Below, one piece after another: positions 33,742 through 41,797 of a DNA stretch of 64,000 nucleotides. The stretch comes from Bryobacterales bacterium (GTDB lineage Bacteria > Acidobacteriota > Terriglobia > Bryobacterales > UBA6623). Position 1 is the stretch's first letter; each line of letters starts with the position of its first letter. Position numbers and translations under genes: made by a program. The notes beneath the pieces were generated by a model. That model did no database searches and was not told the origin of the DNA. It worked only from the letters and a program-made list of their open reading frames with translations. The stretch covers positions 1-64,000 of the forward strand of contig JAPPLB010000172.1 in assembly GCA_028819575.1 (NCBI GenBank), read 5' to 3'.

Positions 33742-36192
33742 TTGACATATTTGGCGTACAATCTGCTGGCTGCTTTGGCGGCGATTGTTGCCGTTCCCTA
33801 CGACCTGATCCGCGGCTTGAGGCGCGGTCGGCCATGGAGCAGCCTAGCACAGCGGCTGGGCTGGCTTCCTCACTCATTTCATCAGACTGCCTCCGACTCG
33901 ATCTGGTTACATGCGGTGTCGGTCGGAGAGGCCGCCTCATGCGAAGGCTTGGTTCGGAGGTTGAAAGAACGGCACCCCACTCTGCCCGTTTTTGTTTCGA
34001 CCGGCACCGCTACAGGACAGGCTCTCGTACGGGATAAGCTTTCGGGCGTGACGGCAGGTGTGTTCTATGCGCCGTTAGATCTGCCGTTCGCGAACCGTCG
34101 CGTGCTGAATACCATCCGCCCACGATTGGTGGTCATTTTCGAGACGGAGATTTGGCCGAATCTCTATCGGCAGGTCAAGCAGGCAGGCGCGGGCTTGATG
34201 ATTGTAAACGGTCGGGTTTCGGATCGGGCCTTTCCGAGCTATCGGCGTTTTCGGTTGCTGTTTCGGAGTGTGTTGCGTCATGTGGATCTGAGTCTGGCTC
34301 AATCAGAAAAGGACCGCGAACGGATGATTGCCATCGGGGCGGATGCCGCGCGGGTCGAGGTCGGAGGCAACCTGAAGTATGACTTCCAGGCCTCTGACGC
34401 CGTGGAGCCTGATGCTGTGCGCCGGTTCCTTGCTCAGTGTCAACCCGGACCGTTGATCATCGCGGGCAGCACCCGGGAGAACGAGGAACGGCCCGTTGTC
34501 GAGGCCTTTCAGCAAGTGGCTGAGCGCTACGAAAAAGCTCTGCTGATCGTAGCGCCGAGGCATCCGCGCCGGTTTGAAGAGGCGGAGTCGACATTGGTCG
34601 CATCGGGACTGCCAGTGGTGCGGAGATCGGCGTTGAACTCGCTCTCAGCCGGAGTGGAGTTGCCGGCGGTCCTGCTGTTGGATTCACTCGGGGAGTTGTC
34701 GTCGCTGTACGCATTGGCGGATGTGGTGTTCGTCGGTGGCTCGCTCAACGGATGGGGCGGGCACAACGTCTTGGAACCGGCGTCGTCGGGACGGCCCGTC
34801 GTGGTCGGGCCTGCGATGCAGAACTTCGCCGAGATTACTGAGACTTTGCTGTCTGAGCGGGGCATGATCCGGATTGGAGGACAGGAAGAGCTGGGAGCGG
34901 CTTTGCTTGATCTGTTGAGGGACCGTGATGCTGCGCTGGCTATCGGCGAACGAGGACGCCGGGTGGCCGAGGCGCAGCGGGGCGCGACGGCGCGCGCCAT
35001 CAATGCGGGGATGCGGCTGTACGGCAACGCCGTTCCGGTCTCTATTCCGAGTTGGGCGCGCCGGGTCCTGTTGGGCGGGCCCGCAATGACCTGGGGCGCC
35101 GTGGCCCGACGGCGGGCTGCTTCTTTTTCAGCAGGCAACATCTCGGCCAAACGCTTGAAGAGTTTCACTCTTTGCGTGGGAAATCTCTCAGCGGGAGGCG
35201 AGGGCAAGACGCCCGTGGTCGCCTGGCTCGTGGAACGGCTTTACGAGCGTGGTTATCGTCCGGGGGTGTTGACACGGGGATACCGGCGGGACTCGCGGGA
35301 GCCTCGGATCATCGTGGAGCCGGAGTCGGAACCCACAGCCGAACAGATTGGAGATGAGGCTTATCTGTTGCGGAGGAGGTTTCAGGATTTGGAGATTACG
35401 GTTCCAATGGGAGTGGGTGCGGATCGGTTTCAAGTCGGCACGGAGTTGGAAGCCCGGTTTCCGATTGACGTGACCGTGATGGATGACGGATACCAGCATT
35501 TCGCCTTGGAGCGGGATTTCGATTTGCTCGTGGTTGATGCAAGCCGGCCTTTTGGCGGCGGACGGATGTTGCCCCTCGGGCTTTTACGCGAGCCTATTTC
35601 GGGTGCATCTCGAGCTCGATCGATCTTGTTGACGAAGACGCAGCCCAAAGTCCGATACAACGGAATCGAATCAGTGCTGAGACGTGTAAACCCGGAGGCG
35701 CCGATCTTTCGTACTCAGACGCGTGCGGCGGCGATTGTGGACGTGATGTCGGCGGCGGAGAAACCGCTTGACAGTTTGGTGGGCGAGAGATGCGTCGGGT
35801 TCTGCGGACTGGGAAATCCGGATTCGTTTTGGCGCACTTTGGACGCAGTGGGGATTCGCCCGGTGGAGCGTTTGGCGTTTCCAAATCACCATCGGTACTC
35901 CGCGCGCGACATAGACAAGATCACGGAGATGGCGCGACGGGCGGATGCCGGCGTGTTGTTGACGACGGAGAAAGATTTCGCGAACCTGCAGTCGGCGCTG
36001 GATTTGCCTCGAGAGAGCGGGTCTGCGCGGGTCTGCGCGGCTCTCGGTCCGCTGCGCTTGTTCTGTCTTCGCGTCGAGCAAGATGTGGAGCCCGGCTTGT
36101 TGCAGTTCATCTTGTCGGCGCTGCCGAGTTCCCAAATCCGCCCGAACCAGACATGGGGGCCTCCGTCGGTAGTGTCCTCAAGGGAGTCGTGA
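33742..36192 (+). CDS. waaA-lpxK: Fused Kdo transferase (WaaA) and lipid A 4'-kinase (LpxK)
   Basis: One uninterrupted frame of 816 residues carries two complete enzymes. Residues 1 to about 430 are the GT30 Kdo transferase WaaA/KdtA: an N-terminal membrane anchor, HAVSVGEAAS with the catalytic Glu63, GVFYAPLDLP, FETEIWPNLYRQ and the sugar-nucleotide site FVGGSLNGWGGHNVLEPA. Residues of about 432-816 are LpxK: P-loop GNLSAGGEGKTP at 480-491, VMDDGYQHFALERDFDLLV, MLPLGLLREP and LLTTEKDFANL. LpxK phosphorylates the disaccharide-1-phosphate to lipid IVA, and WaaA then adds Kdo from CMP-Kdo at the inner face of the inner membrane, so consecutive steps are joined, in reverse order along the chain. 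The start is TTG. waaF follows after 18 bp. Confidence 0.93.
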   Translation: MTYLAYNLLAALAAIVAVPYDLIRGLRRGRPWSSLAQRLGWLPHSFHQTASDSIWLHAVSVGEAASCEGLVRRLKERHPTLPVFVSTGTATGQALVRDKLSGVTAGVFYAPLDLPFANRRVLNTIRPRLVVIFETEIWPNLYRQVKQAGAGLMIVNGRVSDRAFPSYRRFRLLFRSVLRHVDLSLAQSEKDRERMIAIGADAARVEVGGNLKYDFQASDAVEPDAVRRFLAQCQPGPLIIAGSTRENEERPVVEAFQQVAERYEKALLIVAPRHPRRFEEAESTLVASGLPVVRRSALNSLSAGVELPAVLLLDSLGELSSLYALADVVFVGGSLNGWGGHNVLEPASSGRPVVVGPAMQNFAEITETLLSERGMIRIGGQEELGAALLDLLRDRDAALAIGERGRRVAEAQRGATARAINAGMRLYGNAVPVSIPSWARRVLLGGPAMTWGAVARRRAASFSAGNISAKRLKSFTLCVGNLSAGGEGKTPVVAWLVERLYERGYRPGVLTRGYRRDSREPRIIVEPESEPTAEQIGDEAYLLRRRFQDLEITVPMGVGADRFQVGTELEARFPIDVTVMDDGYQHFALERDFDLLVVDASRPFGGGRMLPLGLLREPISGASRARSILLTKTQPKVRYNGIESVLRRVNPEAPIFRTQTRAAAIVDVMSAAEKPLDSLVGERCVGFCGLGNPDSFWRTLDAVGIRPVERLAFPNHHRYSARDIDKITEMARRADAGVLLTTEKDFANLQSALDLPRESGSARVCAALGPLRLFCLRVEQDVEPGLLQFILSALPSSQIRPNQTWGPPSVVSSRES

Positions 36193-36210
36193 CCGCAGGA
36201 CGGACATCGC

Positions 36211-37251
36211 ATGAAGCTGCTTGTTCGGGCCACGAACTGGTTGGGCGACGCCGTGATGTCGCTGCCTGCGCTACGGGAAATCCGGCAAGCTCACCCCGCT
36301 TGGGAGATCGTGCTTCTGGCGCGGCCTTGGGCGGAGGATCTTTATGGCCGCGAGGGTGTGTGTGACCGGACGATTCCCTACGAGCACACGGGGCGGCATC
36401 GAGGGGCGCTGGGAAGGTGGAGGTTGGCGCGTACGTTGCGCGCGGAGAGATTCGACCGTGTCATTCTGCTTCCGAACTCTTTCGATTCGGCGCTCGTGCC
36501 TTGGCTGGCCGGCGTGAGGGAGCGGATTGGCTATGCGCGAGACGGCCGCAGTCTGTTGCTGACAAAGGCGGTTCGACAACCGCTTACAGGCGAGGTCCCG
36601 CCTCACCAGCGCTACTACTACCTGGAGATGCTGCGCCGTGCCGGATTACTGGCGGATATGCCTGAATGCCGGGAAATACGGCTGGCGTGCGCCGAAGAGG
36701 CCGCCGAGGCGGGGAGGGAGTTCTGGTCGGCGAGGGGCGAGAACGGAACGCCCTGGATCGGAATAAGCCCGGGGGCGGCAAATAGCGTCGCAAAGCAATG
36801 GCCCCCGGAGCGGTTCGCTGAGGCGGCTTGCCGGGTGGCTCGCGAGGTGGGCGCGAAGGTGGTGATCTTCGGATCCGGCGCGGATGTGGAGAGCGGGCGT
36901 TCGATTGCCGAGCAAATCGACCTGCCGGCATACAATCTGGTGAATCAGACGACGCTTCGCCGGTTCATTGACTTGACGGCCTGTTGCGAAGTGTTCCTGA
37001 CGAACGACTCGGGGGGGATGCACGTAGCGGCGGCTCTGGGTGTTCCTACGGTCGTGATATTCGGCCCGACGGATGAAACAGCCACGGGTCCGGCCCATTC
37101 CTGCGCGCGGGTCGTGCGAGAGCCGGTGGATTGCAGTCCTTGCCTGCTGAAGACCTGTCCGATTGACCATCGCTGCATGACACGCGTTACACCGGATCGG
37201 GTGGTTGCGGAAGCGTTGCAGCTCATCCGGAACAAGAATGCAGTTCAGTAG
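36211..37251 (+). CDS. waaF: Lipopolysaccharide heptosyltransferase II (WaaF-like, GT9)
   Basis: This protein of 346 residues is a GT9 glycosyltransferase that adds heptose to the inner core. Landmarks: KLLVRATNWLGDAVMSLPAL at the N terminus (typical of WaaF), FDRVILLPNSFDSALVPWLA, RIGYARDGRSLLLT, WIGISPGAANSVAKQWPPER and the ADP-heptose-binding segment FLTNDSGGMHVAAALGVPTV followed by FGPTDETATGP. A Cys-rich tail (DCSPCLLKTCPIDHRCM) is usual for the family. It lies 18 bp downstream of waaA-lpxK and is surely in the same transcript, which supports an LPS core with heptose in this organism. Confidence 0.94.
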   Translation: MKLLVRATNWLGDAVMSLPALREIRQAHPAWEIVLLARPWAEDLYGREGVCDRTIPYEHTGRHRGALGRWRLARTLRAERFDRVILLPNSFDSALVPWLAGVRERIGYARDGRSLLLTKAVRQPLTGEVPPHQRYYYLEMLRRAGLLADMPECREIRLACAEEAAEAGREFWSARGENGTPWIGISPGAANSVAKQWPPERFAEAACRVAREVGAKVVIFGSGADVESGRSIAEQIDLPAYNLVNQTTLRRFIDLTACCEVFLTNDSGGMHVAAALGVPTVVIFGPTDETATGPAHSCARVVREPVDCSPCLLKTCPIDHRCMTRVTPDRVVAEALQLIRNKNAVQ

Positions 37252-37275
37252 GTCGCGGGTGATAGACTTGCTCTC

Positions 37276-37280
37276 GGAGG
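37276..37280 (+). promoter_or_regulatory. Shine-Dalgarno GGAGG of the MBL-fold gene
   Basis: GGAGG lies eight bases before the ATG at 37289 and selects this start over upstream in-frame codons inside the end of waaF. Confidence 0.7.
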
Positions 37281-37288
37281 TGGTTGGA

Positions 37289-37996
37289 ATGCGGACATTC
37301 TTCCTTCTTCTGGTGATCGGATCACTGATGGCCGCGCCGGGCGGGGACATGGTCTCGACATCAGCCGGCAATGTGAAGATCACGCCGGTGCTGCACGGCA
37401 CGGTATTGATCGAGATCGAGGACAGGGCCTGGTACGTGGACCCCTGGAGCCGCGCGGATTACTCGTCGCTGCCGAAGGCGGACGTGATCTTGATTACCGA
37501 CATCCACGGCGACCACATGGACCCGAAGGCAATCGCGGCAATTCGCAAAGCGGACACTCGGATCGTGGGTCCGGCAGCAGTAGCGAAGACCGTTACGGAA
37601 ATCAAGATTCTGGCGAATGGCGAGACCACCGAACTACACGGAGTCGAGATCGAGGCGATCCCGATGTACAACGTGCAGCGGGGCCCGGCCCCAGGCAAGC
37701 TCTTTCATGACAAAGGGCGCGGCAATGGATATGTCCTCACCGTCGGCGGGAAGCGATTCTACTTTTCCGGGGATACCGAGGGCGTTGCCGAGATGCGGAA
37801 CCTGAAAAACATCGACGTGGCTTTCGTGTGCATGAACCTTCCCTATACGATGCCGCCGGAAGAGGCCGCTGACGCGGTAAAAGCCTTCAAGCCGAAGGTG
37901 GTCTATCCCTATCACTATCGGGGCTCTGACCTAAAGGTCTTCGCGGCGGGACTCGAAGGACAGGGAGTCGAGATCCGCGAGCGGAAGTGGTATTGA
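37289..37996 (+). CDS. Exported metallo-beta-lactamase-fold hydrolase (UlaG-like)
   Basis: This protein of 235 residues has a signal peptide (MRTFFLLLVIGSLMAAPGG) and an MBL fold like that of UlaG-type lactonases. The metal-binding motif is ITDIHGDHMD: the first His of the classical HxHxDH is Asp here. Other fold landmarks are HGTVLIEIEDRAWYVDPWS, NGYVLTVGGKRFYFSGDTEG, IDVAFVCMNLPYTMPPEEA and VVYPYHYRGSD, which supplies a late His ligand. The substrate is unknown. It lies 37 bp after waaF but has its own strong ribosome-binding site and a signal peptide, so a role in LPS synthesis is not implied. Confidence 0.87.
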   Translation: MRTFFLLLVIGSLMAAPGGDMVSTSAGNVKITPVLHGTVLIEIEDRAWYVDPWSRADYSSLPKADVILITDIHGDHMDPKAIAAIRKADTRIVGPAAVAKTVTEIKILANGETTELHGVEIEAIPMYNVQRGPAPGKLFHDKGRGNGYVLTVGGKRFYFSGDTEGVAEMRNLKNIDVAFVCMNLPYTMPPEEAADAVKAFKPKVVYPYHYRGSDLKVFAAGLEGQGVEIRERKWY

Positions 37997-38104
37997 GCTG
38001 ACGGTAAGCTGCCTGAAGTGGATTTGTTCTCTACTTGGGACAAAAACTGGTTGCGGATTGACCACCGCTAGACATTTATGGTATTGAAGATCAGCGGTTC
38101 CCAA

Positions 38105-38111
38105 AAGGGGG
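38105..38111 (+). promoter_or_regulatory. Shine-Dalgarno AAGGGGG deciding the GTG start of TonB receptor 2
   Basis: A purine run lies five bases before GTG at 38117. The in-frame ATG at 38078 has no such site. This parallels the GTG start of TonB receptor 1. Confidence 0.6.
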
Positions 38112-38116
38112 TTTCT

Positions 38117-41100
38117 GTGAAAGGCAATAGAACTAAAATCACGCAGATTTTTCAGGCTCTTGTTGTAACGAGCCTGGTCCTTTGCATGACGGCCAGCGCT
38201 TCGGCGCAAGTCACCGCAGGCGGCGTGCGAGGGGTCGTGACCGATGCGGCCGGCGCCGTCGTGCCTGGCGTGGCCATCGAGATCACAAACCTTGAAACGG
38301 ACTTTACGGCCACCGCCGAGAGCAGCGGCGCCGGAAACTACGTCATGGTGAACATTCCGGTGGGCCCGTACCGCCTCGAAGCGACGCTGGACGGCTTCAA
38401 GACCTATGTGGCAGAAGACCTTCAGGTTCTCACAGCCACCACATCGACGTTGAACATCACCATGGAAGTCGGCGAGCTGGTGCAACAGATCACGGTTTCC
38501 GAGACGATCGCGCCCATCACGGTGGTGGAGACCTCCGAGGTCAGTACGAACGTGGAAGAGCGGGTCGTGATGGACCTCCCACTGCAGGTGCAAAATGGCC
38601 GCCGGCAAGCAGAGAACTTCATTTTCTTGACGCCCGGCGTTGCCGGAGACACCTTCTCGAAGTCCTATAACGGCAGTCCCGACCTGGCGCAGGTAGCCAT
38701 GGTGGACGGCATCGCCTTCTCGAACGCGGAGGTGCCAGGCCGGTTCACCACGTTCGCTCCGCCGTTCGAGTCGGTCGAAGAGTTCAAGGTTTCGAGCACG
38801 CTGTATCCGGCGGAGCTGGGCCGCGGCTTCGGAGTCACGAACTACAAGATCAAGTCGGGCACGAACGACTACCACGGGAACGCTTTCGAGTTCCTGCGCA
38901 ATGAGAAACTGGACGCCAGCGGGTTCTTCGCCGGCTCGAGGGCTCCGACCCGGCAGAACGAGTTCGGAGCAACCATTGGCGGACCGATCATCAAGAACCG
39001 CACGTTCTTCTTCTTCAACTACACGGGTTTTCGGCGCCGCGGCTCGCGTCCGACCTCGCTGCTGACGCTGCCGCCCACCGCCTTCCGTTCCGGCGACTTC
39101 TCGAGGCTCATACCGGAACTGAACATCATGGTCTTCGATCCCGCCACCACGCGCGATGACGGAATGGGTGGATTCGTTCGCGATGCGTTCCCGAACAACA
39201 TGATCCCGGCGAGCCGCCATGATTCCTTGGCGGGGCAGGTGACCTCGCTCATGCCGACCCCGGATACCAGCGCGCTCTTCAACAACTTCCTCACGCGCTC
39301 GGAGTCTCCGACCAACGAAGACCATTTCGTGTACCGGATCGACGAGCAGATCAACGACAGCAACAAGTTCTCCTGGACGCACTGGCGGAACCTTAACCCT
39401 GTTGCGACGGCGATCGGCAGCTTCGGCCGGGATGCGCCGCTGGACAACGGTTTCCCGGGCGGAGGTTATTTCCAGGGCATGCGGGCGAACTGGGACAGCG
39501 TCATCAACCCGACTCTGCTGAACCATTTCGCATTCGGCTTCTCGGGCACCTTCGGGTTTGGCCGCGGGTTCGACACGCGGAACGGCGCCGAGATCCTCTC
39601 CATACCGGGCTTGCCGTCGTCGTACGCCGGCACGACCAGTTTCCGTATCGGCCACTACACGGGATTCGGGAATGCCGGAGCGCAAGGGGACGCCCGGTGG
39701 GACCACACCTATAACTATTCGAACACCACGACGATTATTCGAGGCAAGCATCAGATCAAGGTCGGTGGTGAACACTGGGCGCAGTCGTTCCGGGACTTCA
39801 ATGTCCTCAACGGAGGCGGAACAGCGGGCACGATGACTTTCAACCGGCTCTTCACGTCCCAGCCCAACGCCGACGACTTCGCCCGACAAGGCGAACCCTA
39901 CGCCAGTTTCCTGCTGGGTCAGGTCAATTCGCTTCGACGGCTGGTCGGAGGAGAGGAACGAACGCTGAGAATCCCCTACCTGGGGTTCTTCTTCACCGAC
40001 ACCATTCAGATGGGCCCCAGATGGACACTGAGCCTCGGGGTCCGTTACGACATCGCGTTTCCCTGGCGGGGCAAGGATCCCGACCGGGCCTCCGCGATCG
40101 ATCTCAACATGTCCAATCCGGGCGCCGGCGGGCTGCCGGGAGCGCATGTCTTCGGCAACGACGCCATCGTGCCCGCCGCGGACAAGGGGGCATTCGGCCC
40201 GCGGGGCAGCATCGCCTATCAACTGGACGACAAGACCGTCGTTCGCCTGGGCTACGGGATCATCTACAGCATCTCGAATGCGTCGACCACGGGGTCGGTA
40301 CAGTTCAACAACAACTTCGACAACGGTTTTCTGGGATTTCAGAACCTCGTGAGCACCGACAACGGGATCACGCCGGCCGGTATGCTGAAAGACGGTTTTC
40401 CGTCATTCACGACTCCGCCGCGCGGTCCCGAGCTGGGCATCGGGTCAACGGTTGATTTCTACAACGGGTCCGCCGGCTTGCAGGCCTACCAGCAGACCTG
40501 GACCTTGAACATTCAGCGCCAGTTGCCCTACCTGATCCATCTGGATCTGGCCTACGTCGGCAACAAGGGACAGCGGCTTTCCGCAGGGTTGGAGAACCTC
40601 AACCAGGTGCCGTCCAGCTACCTGAGCCTCGGGCCCTTGCTCAACCAGCGATTCGACTCGCCAGATGCCATTGCCGCCGGCATCACTGCGCCGTGGGACG
40701 GTTTCGGGGCAGCGCTCGGAGGAGCGGCCACCGTGAACCAGGCGTTGCGGCCCTTCCCGCAATTTACCGGCATCAACAACCCCTGGCAGCCCATCGGCGC
40801 GTCGAGCTACCACTCCTTCCAGATGAAACTGCAGAAACGCTTCTCGGACGGCCTGTCATTCTTGACCAGCTACACGCTGAGCAAAAACCTCACGAATACC
40901 AGCCTCGCGGCGTTCGCGGCCTTTAACGGAGGCGCCCGCGATACGGCGAACCGGGGTATCGAAAAGGCCATCGCTCCCAAGGACCAAACACATAACCTCG
41001 TATCGAGCTTCGTCTACGAGTTGCCTTTCGGCAAGAACGTCTCTGGACCGGCCGCCGGGTTCCTGAAAGGCTGGCAAGTCAGCGCCATCGTTCGCTACGC

Positions 41101-41533
41101 CAGCGGGCAGCCTCTTGGGATCAGCGGAGGACCGCCGATTCCGCTGTTCGGAGGCGGCAATCGGCCGCACCGTGTCGCCGGCGTGAGCGGCCGGTCGAAC
41201 GTGAGCGCGGGCAGCTTCGACCCGGGGCGAGGGGACCGGTACCTGAATGCGGATGGTTGGGTTCAGCCGGCTCCTTTCACCTTTGGAACGGGTGCCCCGC
41301 GTGAGCCGAACTTGCGGAACTTCGCGTTCTTCAACGAAGACTTTTCGATCATCAAGCGCACGTATATCGGTGAGACGATGAATGTCGAGTTCCGGACGGA
41401 GCTCTTCAATCTGTTCAACCGAGTGCGATTCGGCAACCCGAATACGAGTTCCACCAGTGGCGCCTTTGGCCTTGTAGGGGGACAAGGCAATCCGCCCCGC
41501 CAGATTCAGTTCGGGTTGAAGTTCAACTTCTAG
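38117..41533 (+). CDS. TonB-dependent outer-membrane receptor, Oar-like, with carboxypeptidase-regulatory-like domain (receptor 2)
   Basis: This outer-membrane transporter of about 1138 residues has the same layout as receptor 1. The signal peptide ends at SASAQ. A carboxypeptidase-regulatory-like domain follows (VRGVVTDAAGAVVPGVAIEI to STLNITMEVGEL). A plug domain contains LPLQVQNGRRQAENFIFLTP, MVDGIAFSN and VEEFKVSSTLYPAELGRGFG. A long barrel follows (EFGATIGGPIIKNRTFFFFN), ending with QIQFGLKFNF. The two receptors share the plan but are not close copies. It is followed by a good intrinsic terminator and then by the LamG/Ig-like secreted protein gene. The substrate is unknown. Start: GTG at 38117 because of the ribosome-binding site; ATG at 38078 is possible. 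Confidence 0.92.
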   Translation: MKGNRTKITQIFQALVVTSLVLCMTASASAQVTAGGVRGVVTDAAGAVVPGVAIEITNLETDFTATAESSGAGNYVMVNIPVGPYRLEATLDGFKTYVAEDLQVLTATTSTLNITMEVGELVQQITVSETIAPITVVETSEVSTNVEERVVMDLPLQVQNGRRQAENFIFLTPGVAGDTFSKSYNGSPDLAQVAMVDGIAFSNAEVPGRFTTFAPPFESVEEFKVSSTLYPAELGRGFGVTNYKIKSGTNDYHGNAFEFLRNEKLDASGFFAGSRAPTRQNEFGATIGGPIIKNRTFFFFNYTGFRRRGSRPTSLLTLPPTAFRSGDFSRLIPELNIMVFDPATTRDDGMGGFVRDAFPNNMIPASRHDSLAGQVTSLMPTPDTSALFNNFLTRSESPTNEDHFVYRIDEQINDSNKFSWTHWRNLNPVATAIGSFGRDAPLDNGFPGGGYFQGMRANWDSVINPTLLNHFAFGFSGTFGFGRGFDTRNGAEILSIPGLPSSYAGTTSFRIGHYTGFGNAGAQGDARWDHTYNYSNTTTIIRGKHQIKVGGEHWAQSFRDFNVLNGGGTAGTMTFNRLFTSQPNADDFARQGEPYASFLLGQVNSLRRLVGGEERTLRIPYLGFFFTDTIQMGPRWTLSLGVRYDIAFPWRGKDPDRASAIDLNMSNPGAGGLPGAHVFGNDAIVPAADKGAFGPRGSIAYQLDDKTVVRLGYGIIYSISNASTTGSVQFNNNFDNGFLGFQNLVSTDNGITPAGMLKDGFPSFTTPPRGPELGIGSTVDFYNGSAGLQAYQQTWTLNIQRQLPYLIHLDLAYVGNKGQRLSAGLENLNQVPSSYLSLGPLLNQRFDSPDAIAAGITAPWDGFGAALGGAATVNQALRPFPQFTGINNPWQPIGASSYHSFQMKLQKRFSDGLSFLTSYTLSKNLTNTSLAAFAAFNGGARDTANRGIEKAIAPKDQTHNLVSSFVYELPFGKNVSGPAAGFLKGWQVSAIVRYASGQPLGISGGPPIPLFGGGNRPHRVAGVSGRSNVSAGSFDPGRGDRYLNADGWVQPAPFTFGTGAPREPNLRNFAFFNEDFSIIKRTYIGETMNVEFRTELFNLFNRVRFGNPNTSSTSGAFGLVGGQGNPPRQIQFGLKFNF

Positions 41534-41596
41534 CGCAAGCCGGTCCGGGGCGGGAAGTTCCGCCTCGGGCCGGCTTCGCCTGCAATACCTCAAGAA

Positions 41597-41626
41597 GGGG
41601 GCGGCGGTGAAGACCGCGCCCCTTTT
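41597..41626 (+). terminator. Intrinsic terminator after TonB receptor 2
   Basis: GGGGGCGGCGGT and ACCGCGCCCC pair around the loop GAAG with one bulged G, and TTTTTT follows at once. It lies 64 bp after the stop codon. This is the clearest Rho-independent terminator in the window. Confidence 0.85.
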
Positions 41627-41797
41627 TTGTCCAAGGACAGCAGAAAAGGTGCAGGTGAAGATCCGTTGGATCGGGTTTTCCAGCACAGAGGGGCAGGACA
41701 CTCCGCCATCACTTCCCCTTGACTAACTCAAATCATGATGGCCACTTCCTTGCGGTAAGGTCTTGAAGGAAGCCGCGGTCTTGACGGCGGTCCGACC

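Noticed and set aside
36020-36050. Direct repeat GGTCTGCGCG within the LpxK domain
   Set aside because: Two short units only, in a variable loop of a coding sequence; no sign of function.
37931-40222. Long open frame (about 763 codons) on the minus strand across TonB receptor 2
   Set aside because: Same reasoning: it is antisense to a well-supported receptor and lacks any domain pattern.
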